A stretch of DNA of 64,000 nt from NCBI GenBank assembly GCA_049324315.1, contig JBMOKU010000016.1:1-64000 (forward strand), in the 5' to 3' direction. Below, piece after piece: positions 9,988-18,399 of the stretch. The first letter of the stretch is position 1; every line of letters begins with the position of its first letter. The stretch comes from JBMOKU01 sp049324315 (lineage in GTDB: Bacteria > Bacillota > Clostridia > Peptostreptococcales > Thermotaleaceae). A program made the position numbers and the translations under genes. The notes under the pieces are model-generated. The model did not search any database. It saw nothing but the letters and a program-made list of their open reading frames with translations, and was not told where the DNA came from.

Positions 9988-10472
9988 CGTGCACATTCTG
10001 ACGCTGTACCTTTTAAGATTTCCAATCCGTGCTGAAGAGATGGAACGATATATTCCAGACTTTCTCTTACAGCCTTAGGACTTCCGGGAAGATTAATAAT
10101 TAAGGTGCTTTTTCGTATGCCGGATACTGCTCTAGAAAGCATAGCACGAGGCGTAATCTGCAGGCTGTTATAACGGATGGCTTCAGAGATGCCGGGAGTC
10201 AGCCTTTCTACGACCTGAAGGGTTGCTTCCGGTGTAATATCTCTTTGGGAAAAGCCGGTTCCTCCCGATGTAAGGACCAGATCCAGCTTTAATTCATCGC
10301 ACATATGAACCATTTCCTGAGCCAGGAGATCCTGCTCATCAGGTAGAATCACATATTTTTTTACTTCATATTGGTGACTTTCCATGATTTCCTTGATAAC
10401 AAGACCGCTTTGATCAGCCCGTTCACCCTTTGAGCCTTTATCGCTGGATATGATGATGCCTAATGTAAACAT
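9981..10472 (-). CDS. MogA/MoaB-family molybdopterin adenylyltransferase-like protein
   Basis: MogA-type proteins adenylate molybdopterin before metal insertion by MoeA. The 163 residues cover one MoCF-binding domain, with TSGGTG near residue 88 and the PEAT tetrapeptide soon after. It belongs functionally with moeA, moaA, moaC and mobA further along the window, although it is on the opposite strand. Whether it is MogA or the related MoaB cannot be settled from sequence by eye. Confidence 0.85.
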   Translation of the reverse strand: MFTLGIIISSDKGSKGERADQSGLVIKEIMESHQYEVKKYVILPDEQDLLAQEMVHMCDELKLDLVLTSGGTGFSQRDITPEATLQVVERLTPGISEAIRYNSLQITPRAMLSRAVSGIRKSTLIINLPGSPKAVRESLEYIVPSLQHGLEILKGTASECARK

Positions 10473-10524
10473 AAAATCCTCCTTATTAAATTATTTAGTT
10501 AGAAGTTAGACGTTAGTGGTTAGA

Positions 10525-10549
10525 AGTAGGGGCGAACATTGTTCGCCCG
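10525..10549. repeat. Short palindromic GTAGGG repeat
   Basis: GTAGGGGCGAACATTGTTCG reads into a perfect GGGCGAAC / GTTCGCCC hairpin. It is one of four GTAGGG-type palindromes in non-coding gaps of this window. Confidence 0.55.
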
Positions 10550-10600
10550 CTAAAACACAAAAAACGTTGATAACAAAATAGAATGCTCATAAAATCGTGC

Positions 10601-10677
10601 AGTAACCAGTAACCAGTAACCAGTAACCAGTAACCAGTAACCAGTAACCAGTAACCAATAACCAGTAACCAATAACC
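10601..10677. repeat. Tandem heptanucleotide repeat, eleven units of AGTAACC
   Basis: Eleven head-to-tail 7-bp units are present; the ninth and eleventh read AATAACC. The unit length is not a multiple of three and no gene crosses it. It lies between two minus-strand cofactor genes. Confidence 0.85.
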
Positions 10678-10683
10678 AATTCT

Positions 10684-11364
10684 CTACAAATTTATGATTT
10701 CGTATTCCTGATCTAAAAGATTGACATAAAGTATCTTTCTTCGAAGCAGATCTCCCCGCTGAATCAGTACCTTCAATACCTCACTGACTTGAATCGAAGC
10801 TATAAGGGCAGGCGTAAAGGAGGGGTTGCCCAACTCCTGCTCAACACCCTTCGCTGTGCCTTGGGTATAAATGTCGTCCAAAGTGCGATCACCGGGCATG
10901 ATGGTGGTTACCTGACCATACCAGCCTGCTATGGCTCCATGGACTAACGGTATATCCAGGGCCTCACAGGTTTTTTGTAGAATAAATCTGGAGGGGATAT
11001 TGTCTAAGGCATCTACAATGACATGATGACCTTGTAAAATTTCTCGGCTATTTTCCCCTGATAACCGGGTATGCAAAGGTCGTATTTCCACCAAGGGATT
11101 AACCAAGGCCATTCGCTCTTGGGCTTTTTTTGCTTTACTTATTCCTAAAGAGGACATATCAGACAATATTTGACGATTTAGATTGGACGCTTCAAAAACA
11201 TCTCCGTCCACAGCCGTAATACTGCCAATACCCAACCTGCCCAGCATTTCAATGATGTAACCGCCAAGTCCGCCGCAGCCCACGACGCAGACCTTGAAGC
11301 TTTTTAATTCATCGTTTTCTTCTTGGGATAGCATAGTCATGTTTCGTTTATATCTTTCCACCAT
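10684..11364 (-). CDS. HesA/MoeB/ThiF-family E1-like adenylyltransferase
   Basis: Members of this family adenylate the C-terminal glycine of small sulfur-carrier proteins such as MoaD or ThiS. The 226 residues have the nucleotide-binding GCGGLGG near residue 31, DGDVFEASNLNRQ near 55 and DALDNIPSR near 118. The paired CxxC zinc motifs of full-length MoeB are absent, so this is the short HesA-like form. The ATG at 11364 has AGGAGG six bases upstream; the preceding TTG is too close to it. Among cofactor genes a role in molybdopterin sulfur transfer is likely, but no moaD or moaE is visible here. Confidence 0.8.
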   Translation of the reverse strand: MVERYKRNMTMLSQEENDELKSFKVCVVGCGGLGGYIIEMLGRLGIGSITAVDGDVFEASNLNRQILSDMSSLGISKAKKAQERMALVNPLVEIRPLHTRLSGENSREILQGHHVIVDALDNIPSRFILQKTCEALDIPLVHGAIAGWYGQVTTIMPGDRTLDDIYTQGTAKGVEQELGNPSFTPALIASIQVSEVLKVLIQRGDLLRRKILYVNLLDQEYEIINL

Positions 11365-11384
11365 CAATCACCTCCTACGCTATG

Positions 11385-13304
11385 TTAATTGGAACGATGC
11401 TGCAACATGGAACAATCCACATTAAACTTTTCGATTTTTCTATAGAGGGTGTTACGTCCAATTCCAAGGGCGTCAGCTGCCATGGTAATATTTCCCTTAT
11501 ATTTCTTTAGAACATAAAGGATATGCTGATGTTCCACATGCTCTAACGAAAGACAAACTTCTTGGTGGCTGGAAGTATTTGCTTTCAGACTGAAATTCTT
11601 CTGATATAAATCAGCCGGTAAGCTTTCTGTATTGATAATCAATTCTACAAAATTTTCTAGTTCTCGAATATTACCAGGCCAATCATATTGGAGAAGATGC
11701 TCCATATATTCAGAAGGAATGGATACCATTCTTTTGTTAAGTCGTTTCGAAATAGCTTTCATAAAATAATTAATCAACAGTGGAATATCGTCCTTTCTCT
11801 CCCTGAGTGGAGGCAGATGAACCGGGAGAACATTTAGACGATAGTATAAATCCTTTCTAAAATTACCTTTTTCAACTTCCTGACGTAAATCTTTGTTTGT
11901 TGCAGCAATAATCCTGACGTTTACAGGAATTTGCTTTGAACTGCCTATCCTGCTTACAATGCCTTCTTCGATCACCCGCAAGAGGTTAGGCTGCATTTCC
12001 AAAGGCATTTCACCAATTTCATCAAGGAAAATGGTACCTCCGTCGGCAATCTCAAATTTACCTGCGTTTCCACCTCGTTTTGCACCTGTGAAGGCACCTT
12101 CTTCATATCCAAACAATTCTGATTCTATAAGATTTCGTGGAATAGCACCACAGTTCATAGCAACGAAGGCTTCGTCCCGTCTATTGCTATCATTATGAAT
12201 GGACTGGGCAAAGATTTCTTTTCCGGTTCCACTTTCGCCTAGAATGAGTATCGTTGATTTGCTGTCTGCTATTTTTTTTGCATAACTAATTGTATTTAGC
12301 AACCTTTCGTTATTACCCACGATTTTATCAAAGGTATAAATTGCTTGACGCCCCATGATTTTATTAGCAAGCTTCCTTATTTTTTTTACTTCCTTGAAGA
12401 CACATATAATCTCTCGGATATGCTCTTCTCCATCCATAATGGGGTAAGCACTAAGATTATATTGTAATTTGTTTTTGCGGGCGTTGATATAAACGTCCTC
12501 ATCTAAAAAGCTTTCCTTTACACCGAGAGTCTTTTTTACATCGTCCCATCCCTCAAATAAATCCCATACCTTCATTCTAAGAATCTCATCCTTTTCATAG
12601 CCGAACATGAAGGGAATATAATGATTGACGGATTTGATCCTTCCGTGTAAATCCGTAACGAGGATGCCTGACGGGATGGAATCGATAATGGTTTCAATAT
12701 TATTTTTAGCAATCACCAATTCATCGGTGTAAGTCTTTATTTCCAGCATGCTTTCTATGGCATGGGCAGCAGCTACGACCATACCCAGTGTATGGGAATG
12801 AACCGATGCACTATAACCTGTTAAGTCCAGGGTTCCGATAATTTTACCTTCTTGATTTCTGATGGGGGAAGCGGAACATGTCCATCGATGATAGGCTTTG
12901 ACAAAGTGTTCATCTCCGGAAACTTGAACAGGTATCTCTTCAGCTAAAGCGGTACCCATGGCATTGGTGCCGATGTTTGCTTCATCCATATAGGCGCCTG
13001 GAATCATTTCCAGTTCAAAAGCCTCTGTAAGAATTCTTTCATCGCCGATTATACTTAGGATACAACCTTCTTCATCCGTAAGGAGAGAAAAGAAATTGGA
13101 GCCTTTGACAAAATTATATAATTGATTCATAAAAGGTTCTGCCGTGATAATAAGCTCTCTTTTTTCCTCCAGCTTCTGCTGTAGTGCTTGTCCGGTAATA
13201 ATTTTACTGCTAAAAATTCGATTAAGCTCAATGCCCATTTCTTTACATCGTTCATGGGAACGTTGAATATAGGGTTTGATTGTTTTGACAACAGAGCGAT
13301 TCAT
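11385..13304 (-). CDS. Sigma-54-dependent transcriptional activator, AcoR-like
   Basis: The protein activates RNA polymerase carrying sigma-54. A GAF-like sensor occupies roughly residues 50-190, a PAS domain 205-310, the AAA+ domain 330-570 with Walker A GESGTGKE and the sigma-54 contact loop GAFTGA, and a Fis-type helix-turn-helix (NITMAADALGIGRNTLYRKI) lies at the end. I chose the ATG at 13304 because AGGAGG lies nine bases before it; an ATG 36 bases earlier has no ribosome site. It is divergent from fdhA, so formate metabolism is a plausible target, but I found no clear -24/-12 promoter in the gap. Confidence 0.9.
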   Translation of the reverse strand: MNRSVVKTIKPYIQRSHERCKEMGIELNRIFSSKIITGQALQQKLEEKRELIITAEPFMNQLYNFVKGSNFFSLLTDEEGCILSIIGDERILTEAFELEMIPGAYMDEANIGTNAMGTALAEEIPVQVSGDEHFVKAYHRWTCSASPIRNQEGKIIGTLDLTGYSASVHSHTLGMVVAAAHAIESMLEIKTYTDELVIAKNNIETIIDSIPSGILVTDLHGRIKSVNHYIPFMFGYEKDEILRMKVWDLFEGWDDVKKTLGVKESFLDEDVYINARKNKLQYNLSAYPIMDGEEHIREIICVFKEVKKIRKLANKIMGRQAIYTFDKIVGNNERLLNTISYAKKIADSKSTILILGESGTGKEIFAQSIHNDSNRRDEAFVAMNCGAIPRNLIESELFGYEEGAFTGAKRGGNAGKFEIADGGTIFLDEIGEMPLEMQPNLLRVIEEGIVSRIGSSKQIPVNVRIIAATNKDLRQEVEKGNFRKDLYYRLNVLPVHLPPLRERKDDIPLLINYFMKAISKRLNKRMVSIPSEYMEHLLQYDWPGNIRELENFVELIINTESLPADLYQKNFSLKANTSSHQEVCLSLEHVEHQHILYVLKKYKGNITMAADALGIGRNTLYRKIEKFNVDCSMLQHRSN

Positions 13305-13411
13305 GGGAGACAACCTCCTGCTTTGAAAATTCTGAATCATGCTATAAGGATATTATACCACTGTTTTTCATGCAACGAAAACAACAATAAGAGGAAACAG
13401 AAAAGAGATAG

Positions 13412-13490
13412 AAGGACATGGGGACTGTACCTGCTGTCCTGACTGTTTTTTTGCGGGACTGAGGGATTGTCCGGGACCACTGAAAAAGTC
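13412..13490. repeat. REP-like intergenic repeat (GGGGACTGTACC type)
   Basis: ATGGGGACTGTACC opens the element and TTGTCCGGGACC closes it. Such GGGAC/GTCCC palindromes accompany REP-associated tyrosine transposases in clostridia, and a decayed transposase of that family is at 40098. Confidence 0.45.
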
Positions 13491-13511
13491 CAGATTCATG
13501 TCATTCTGAAG

Positions 13512-13583
13512 GTAAGACTTGGGGACTGGCCCACTGTCCGGTGCGCTTTTTACCAGACTGCGGCCCTGTCCCCATGTATTGCC
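13512..13583 (+). repeat. 72-bp direct repeat, left copy
   Basis: This sequence, with TGGGGACTGG near one end and CTGTCCCCATG near the other, recurs in the same orientation at 25902-25973 with about ten differences. The two copies bracket the whole fdhA to MOSC block. Confidence 0.8.
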
Positions 13584-13687
13584 GGCTTAGCGGTGTACCG
13601 TTAGATCCATAAACTGGCGATACGCAATCAAGTATAAAATAGACTGAATTTTGTGGAAATACTATATATACATATCTATCGCTCCGA

Positions 13688-13696
13688 TGATATAAT
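13688..13696 (+). promoter_or_regulatory. Extended -10 promoter for fdhA
   Basis: TGATATAAT fits TGnTATAAT and lies 45 bases before the chosen GTG start. No convincing sigma-54 (GG-N10-GC) site was found in the same gap. Confidence 0.45.
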
Positions 13697-13741
13697 AACA
13701 AATAATATTTTTCATTGGCGTTAGATAAAGGGGGCATGGCA

Positions 13742-16420
13742 GTGGTAAAAGCAATGATCAACGGACGGCAAATAGAAGTTGAAAATGACGCAACAATTCT
13801 TCAAGCTGCAGAGAAACTGGGTATTCAGATACCCAATTTTTGTTATGACAAGAGGCTGCTGCCTTTTGGTGCTTGTAGAATCTGTGTTGTGGAAGTGGAA
13901 GGCACCCGCAATCTTATTGCAGCTTGCAGCACGCCTGTTGCTGAAGGCATGGTGATTTATACCCACAGCGAGAAGGTTATCAATGCGAGAAAAGACATAT
14001 TGGCCTTATTAATCGACAATCATCCTCTTGATTGTCTAACCTGTGAGAAATCAGGGGAATGTAAACTTCAAGATTACTGTTATGAATATGATATCAAAGG
14101 TGGCATCTTTGAAGGTGATAGGAAGCAGTACGGCATTGATGCTTCAAATCAATTTTATAGCAGTGATCAAAATAAATGCATCTTATGTGGAAAATGTGTA
14201 CGGGTGTGCCATGAACTGCAGTGCACCGGTGCCATTGAGTATGCGGAAAGAGGATTTGAAACCCATATTGGAACACCCTTTGATATTGGACTAGAGCGCT
14301 CCACCTGTGTATCCTGCGGCAATTGTGTTTCTGTTTGTCCTGTTGGCGCATTGATGCCTAAGAGCAAGGAAAAGTTTCGCCTTTGGGAGGTTGAGAAAGT
14401 ACAGACCACATGTTCCTATTGCGGCGTTGGATGTCAAATGCGTTTATTGACAAAGAATGATATGGTGGTTGGCGTAGAACCTGTACTAGAGAAATCCAAT
14501 GATGGACTCCTCTGTGTAAAAGGGAAGTTTGGTTACCGATTTATTAACCATCCTGATCGACTAAAGAGACCACTCATTAAGAAAAACGGAAGTTTTGAAG
14601 AAGTATCATGGGATGAAGCCTATTCTCTGATTGTCAAAAAAATGAATGAGGTCAAAGAAAAATATGGTGCAGATGCCTTGGGTGGCTTTTCTTCCGCTCG
14701 ATGTACCAATGAAGAAAATTATCTGATGCAGAAATTGTTCAGGATGGCAATCGGAACAAACAACATTGATCATTGTGCCCGCCTCTGACATGCGGCGACT
14801 GTTGCAGGTCTTGCAGCAACATTAGGTAGTGGTGCTATGACGAATAGCATTGATGAAATACTGAATGCAGACGTGATTTTTGTCATGGGTTCAAATACCA
14901 CAGAGAATCATCCTGTCATTGGAGCGAAAATGAGGCAGGCGTTGAGAAGAGGCGCAAAACTGATTGTAGCTGAACCTAGAAAGATCGACTTGGCAAAGGA
15001 GGCAGATGTCTTTCTTCAGCTTAAGCCGGGGACAAATATTGCCTTGTTAAACGGAATGATGCATGTGATCCTGACAGAGGGTTTGCAAAACGAAACATTC
15101 ATTGGAGAAAGAACAGAGAACTTTGAAGAACTGAGGAAAGTTGTAGAAAAATACCCCCCTGAAATCGTGGCAGAGATATGCGGTGTTGAAAAACAGGATA
15201 TCATAAAAGCTGCCAGATTGTACGGAAAAGCCAAAAAAGCGGGATTGTTTTATTGCATGGGAATAACACAGCACAGCACAGGCGTGGAAAATGTCATGTC
15301 TGTTTCCAATCTTGCCTTGCTCTGCGGGCAAATCGGAAGGGAATCTACCGGTGTCAATCCTTTGAGAGGACAGAACAATGTTCAAGGTGCCTGTGATATG
15401 GGAGCGCTGCCTGATGTTTTCCCTGGATATCAAAAGGTAAATAATATAGATGTCTTGAACAAATTTGAAAAGGCATGGGGTATATCATTGCCGAGCACTC
15501 CAGGATTGACAGTGCCTGAAATGATGAAAAAGGCAGGAAACGGTGATTTTAAGCTGCTTTATATTATGGGAGAAAATCCGATGGTGTCTGATCCGGATAC
15601 GAATCATGTAAAGCATGCATTAGAGAATTTGGAGTTCCTGGTTGTGCAGGATATCTTTCTAACGGAGACTGCAGAATTGGCAGATGTTGTCCTGCCTGCT
15701 GCATCTTTTGCAGAGAAGGACGGTACGTTTACGAATACAGAAAGAAGAGTACAGCGGGTGAGAAAGGCTGTGAAACCCGTAGGAGAAGCAAAACCTGATT
15801 GGGTAATTCTAATGGATATCATTAACAGATTTGGATATGATCAGATATACAGCCATCCTGTTGAAATCATGGATGAAATCCGTACACTGACACCGTCCTA
15901 TGGCGGTATTACCTATGAGAGAATTGACCATGAAGGAATCCAATGGCCTTGTCCTACATTGGATCACAAGGGGACACCAGTCTTGCATGCCGGTACGTTT
16001 TCTCGTGGAAAAGGACTGTTTAGAGGGATAGAACATCAGATGCCTTCGGAGGCAGCGGATGAAGACTTTCCGTTTATTCTTACCACGGGACGTATTTTAT
16101 ATCATTATCATACAAGGACAATGACCGGAAGGGTTGAAGGGTTGAATCAAATAGCTCCGGAAAGCTATATTCAAATTCATCCCCTAACAGCAGAAAAACT
16201 TGGTGTTGGAGATGGTGAAATAGTCGTTGTCTCTTCCCGAAGGGGACGTATACAGACAAAGGTAGCCGTCACGGATGTGGTGACTGAAAATGTGGTATTT
16301 ATGCCCTTTCATTTTGCCAAGGGTGCCGCAAATATATTAACAAACGGAGAACTTGATCCCGTTAGTAAGACGCCGGAATTAAAGGTATGTGCCGTAGCGA
16401 TTAAAAAAATACGAGATTAA
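13742..16420 (+). CDS. fdhA: Formate dehydrogenase catalytic subunit, selenocysteine-containing
   Basis: This oxidises formate (or reduces CO2) at a Mo or W bis-pterin centre. Reading runs in one frame through a TGA at 14786-14788 in the context HCARL-Sec-HAATVAGL, where FdhF-type enzymes carry selenocysteine or cysteine. In order there are an N-terminal [2Fe-2S] domain (CRICVVEVEG), a His/Cys cluster region (CLTCEKSGECKLQDYC), two [4Fe-4S] motifs (CILCGKC, CVSCGNC), the CSYCGVGC cluster and the pterin domains. Total length is 892 residues. GTG 13742 is chosen because AAGGGGG lies seven bases upstream; ATG 13736 and TTG 13715 are alternatives. The NuoG-like front end suits docking on the hydrogenase/NAD module encoded at 27498. 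Confidence 0.93.
14789..14825 (+). promoter_or_regulatory. Candidate bacterial SECIS hairpin
   Basis: Immediately after the UGA, TGTTGC at 14800 can pair with GCAACA ending at 14821, leaving a loop beginning AGGU. Bacterial SECIS elements lie here and show GU in the apical loop. The fold is judged by eye only. Confidence 0.5.
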
Positions 16421-16480
16421 TTTAGGTTTTATTATTAATTTCTTTTCTTATAAAGGTTGCAGGAGTAGTTCATCGTATTC

Positions 16481-16560
16481 GGTTCGCGGTACGCGGTTCA
16501 CGCTGTTTAACACTGGGGTCATATTCAGGGTCTTTTTCGTGTATCGTGTATCGCGTATCG
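16481..16560. repeat. Low-complexity TATCG/CGCGGT repeats between fdhA and mobA
   Basis: Short iterations such as TTCGCGGTACGCGGTTCACG and GTGTATCGTGTATCGCG fill the gap. No reading frame is present and the origin is unknown. Confidence 0.5.
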
Positions 16561-16642
16561 AGACAAGGAGATTAAAATTTCGCGTTGAGTACATTTAAAA
16601 GCTGCATAAGACGCTATTTACGGTAATAGAGAGGAGAATGCA

Positions 16643-17260
16643 ATGAAGGATGCTAATACAGCAATCATCCTGGCTGGGGGACAAAGCATGCGCATGGGCT
16701 TTGACAAACAGTTTTTGAAAATTGGTGATCAGTGGATTATAGATAGGTTACTAGAGCAGCTGAAAGGAATCTTTCAAGAAATCATTATTGTGACCAATAA
16801 GCCTCAATCCTATGCGAATTATTCTTGTAACATTGTCAAAGATGAAATAGACGGTTTTGGGCCACTGGGCGGGATTCATGCAGGGCTTAAACACGCTGCA
16901 AGCGCTTTTAATTATGTCATTGCCTGTGATATGCCTTATATAAATACGGATTATATTCTATATATGAAAAATCTGCTTGAAACCTGCGAAGGGAACGTGG
17001 AAGCAGTAATCACCAGATATGGAGAGTGGATTGAGCCATTTAACAGCTTTTATGGAAAGTCCCTCATTCATAAGATTGAAGAGAAGGTAATTTGCGATGA
17101 TAAGAGGATCTTTGCACTGCTAAAAGAGGTTGAGGTATTATATATTGAGGAGAAAACAGCCCGAAAATATAGTCCGAACTGGGAGATGTTTATGAATCTC
17201 AATAAGCAGGAAGACTATCAGCAGTTTTTGAAGGTGAACGGCCATGGATATGATAAATAA
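16643..17260 (+). CDS. mobA: Molybdenum cofactor guanylyltransferase
   Basis: MobA attaches GMP to Moco to make the bis-MGD form used by formate dehydrogenases. The 205 residues show the nucleotidyltransferase signature LAGGQSMRMGFDK at the start, GPLGGIHAGL near 73 and the metal-binding ACDMPY near 97. AGAGGAG precedes the ATG. Its end overlaps fdhD by 17 bases, so the two are translated as a pair serving fdhA. Confidence 0.95.
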   Translation: MKDANTAIILAGGQSMRMGFDKQFLKIGDQWIIDRLLEQLKGIFQEIIIVTNKPQSYANYSCNIVKDEIDGFGPLGGIHAGLKHAASAFNYVIACDMPYINTDYILYMKNLLETCEGNVEAVITRYGEWIEPFNSFYGKSLIHKIEEKVICDDKRIFALLKEVEVLYIEEKTARKYSPNWEMFMNLNKQEDYQQFLKVNGHGYDK

Positions 17261-18026
17261 GATGAAAATAAGACGGCTTCATGAAGGTTATCTAGATATT
17301 GTCGACGACGACATTGCAGTAGAGTACCCTTTTACGATTTTTTTGAACGGCGAGGAATTTGTAACGCTCTTGTGTTCGCCCCAGGCATTAGACTATTTAA
17401 CGGTTGGATTTTTGCTGTCTGAAGGGTTGATTCGTCAAAAGGATGACATCGTTTCATTGACATTGCATGAAGACAAGGGAAGAATGGAAGTTGTCATAAA
17501 AAATGATGATGGCTTGGCTAGAAAGCTTTTAGGAACAAGAACGGTGACAACAGGGTGTGGAAAAGGAACGGCCTTCTACAATGTGCTTGATTCTTTCCAA
17601 AGCAGAAAAATTACCGCAGATGCGGAATTCCAGGTATTCGATTTAATCAAGAGACTGAAGGAATTCAACCGCAAATCCCAGGTTTTCTTAAAAACAGGAG
17701 GGGTCCATAGTGCAGGTCTGAGTGATGGGAAAGAACTGGTAATTTTCCATGAAGATGTGGGTCGGCATAATGCCATTGATAAAGTAATCGGAGAAGCGGA
17801 AATCAAAGGGATAAGTTTAGTAGATAAGATTGTCATCACCAGCGGCCGCATCTCCTCCGAAATGCTGATAAAAATCGGCAAAAGAGGAATTCCCGTTATT
17901 CTCTCCCGGTCGGCACCTACAGATTTGGCTGTGAAGATTGCCAAGGAAATAGGTGTTACGATTATTGGATTTGCAAGGGGTGAACGAATGAATATATATA
18001 CAGAATCCAGGCGGATTCAAATTTAA
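17244..18026 (+). CDS. fdhD: Formate dehydrogenase accessory sulfurtransferase FdhD
   Basis: FdhD delivers sulfur to the Mo/W-bis-MGD centre and is essential for formate dehydrogenase activity. The 260 residues include VGFLLSEGLI near 54, TTGCGKGTAFYN near 99, KTGGVHSAGL near 155 and EDVGRHNAIDK near 174. The first cysteine of the family loop is kept; the second position of the CxxC known from E. coli is glycine here (CGKG). It overlaps mobA and follows fdhA, as expected for the maturation partner. Confidence 0.95.
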   Translation: MDMINKMKIRRLHEGYLDIVDDDIAVEYPFTIFLNGEEFVTLLCSPQALDYLTVGFLLSEGLIRQKDDIVSLTLHEDKGRMEVVIKNDDGLARKLLGTRTVTTGCGKGTAFYNVLDSFQSRKITADAEFQVFDLIKRLKEFNRKSQVFLKTGGVHSAGLSDGKELVIFHEDVGRHNAIDKVIGEAEIKGISLVDKIVITSGRISSEMLIKIGKRGIPVILSRSAPTDLAVKIAKEIGVTIIGFARGERMNIYTESRRIQI

Positions 18027-18039
18027 TTTTAAAAAATGA

Positions 18040-18069
18040 ATGACATTTTGAATATTCTGATGATATAAT
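18040..18069 (+). promoter_or_regulatory. Promoter of the tungstate/Moco operon
   Basis: ATGACA and TATAAT are 18 bases apart, and TG precedes the -10 box (TGATATAAT). Transcription would start near 18077, just ahead of the first riboswitch. Confidence 0.65.
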
Positions 18070-18089
18070 TTATAAGAAGAAAATTAAAT

Positions 18090-18206
18090 AAACGATTTCC
18101 GAACTGCTTTTTCTAAAGCTTTCGAGCCATGAAAAAGCAGTCTATGGGTATAGAAAGAAATTTTTATGCCTCCCGTGCTTGGAAAGGAAAAGTATGTTTC
18201 TTTAAT
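18090..18206 (+). ncRNA. Moco/Tuco-type riboswitch, first of two
   Basis: The aptamer shows TTCCGA at the front, a 10-bp stem ACTGCTTTTT / AAAAAGCAGT, and the conserved segment TGCCTCCCGTGCTTGGAAAG, nearly the same as in the E. coli moaA leader motif. GGAAAGGA at 18181 can pair with TCCTTTCC in the terminator that follows, giving exclusive folds. Whether the ligand is Mo or W cofactor cannot be read from sequence. Confidence 0.8.
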
Positions 18207-18236
18207 AAAAACAATCCTTTCCGGATTGTTTTTTTA
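18207..18236 (+). terminator. Riboswitch-controlled terminator
   Basis: A 10-bp stem AAAACAATCC / GGATTGTTTT with loop TTTCC is followed by T residues. It is the expression platform of the first riboswitch. Confidence 0.8.
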
Positions 18237-18255
18237 TGTAAATCGACTTGATTGA

Positions 18256-18390
18256 TTTGCATAATCTCCGATTTCATGGACCTACGGTAGCCGGCACTAT
18301 GGTCTATGGAACGATGGGTTTAGGGAGAAATGCCTAAGCCTCCCACAATTGGAAAGGGGACAAGCCTCTTTCAAACAAAAGTAAGAGGAG
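18256..18390 (+). ncRNA. Moco/Tuco-type riboswitch, second of two
   Basis: The same landmarks recur: ATCTCCGA, a stem TTCATGGACC / GGTCTATGGAA, GGGAGAAATGCCTAAGCCTC and TTGGAAAGGGG. Downstream, CCTCTT at 18365-18370 can pair with AAGAGG at 18383-18388, which is part of the tupA ribosome site. This second aptamer therefore probably controls translation, while the first controls termination. Confidence 0.8.
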
Positions 18391-18399
18391 GAATGACAA

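Noticed and set aside
10601..10677. CRISPR array
   Set aside because: Units are 7 bp, head to tail, with no spacers.
13584..13741. Sigma-54 -24/-12 promoter for fdhA
   Set aside because: No GG-N10-GC spacing with TGGCAC-like flanks was found; TGGCGATACGC has the wrong spacing.
14786..14788. TGA inside fdhA as a sign of a broken gene or two separate genes
   Set aside because: The codon falls exactly at the metal-ligand position of FdhF-type enzymes, with unbroken frame and family sequence on both sides, so selenocysteine is the better reading.
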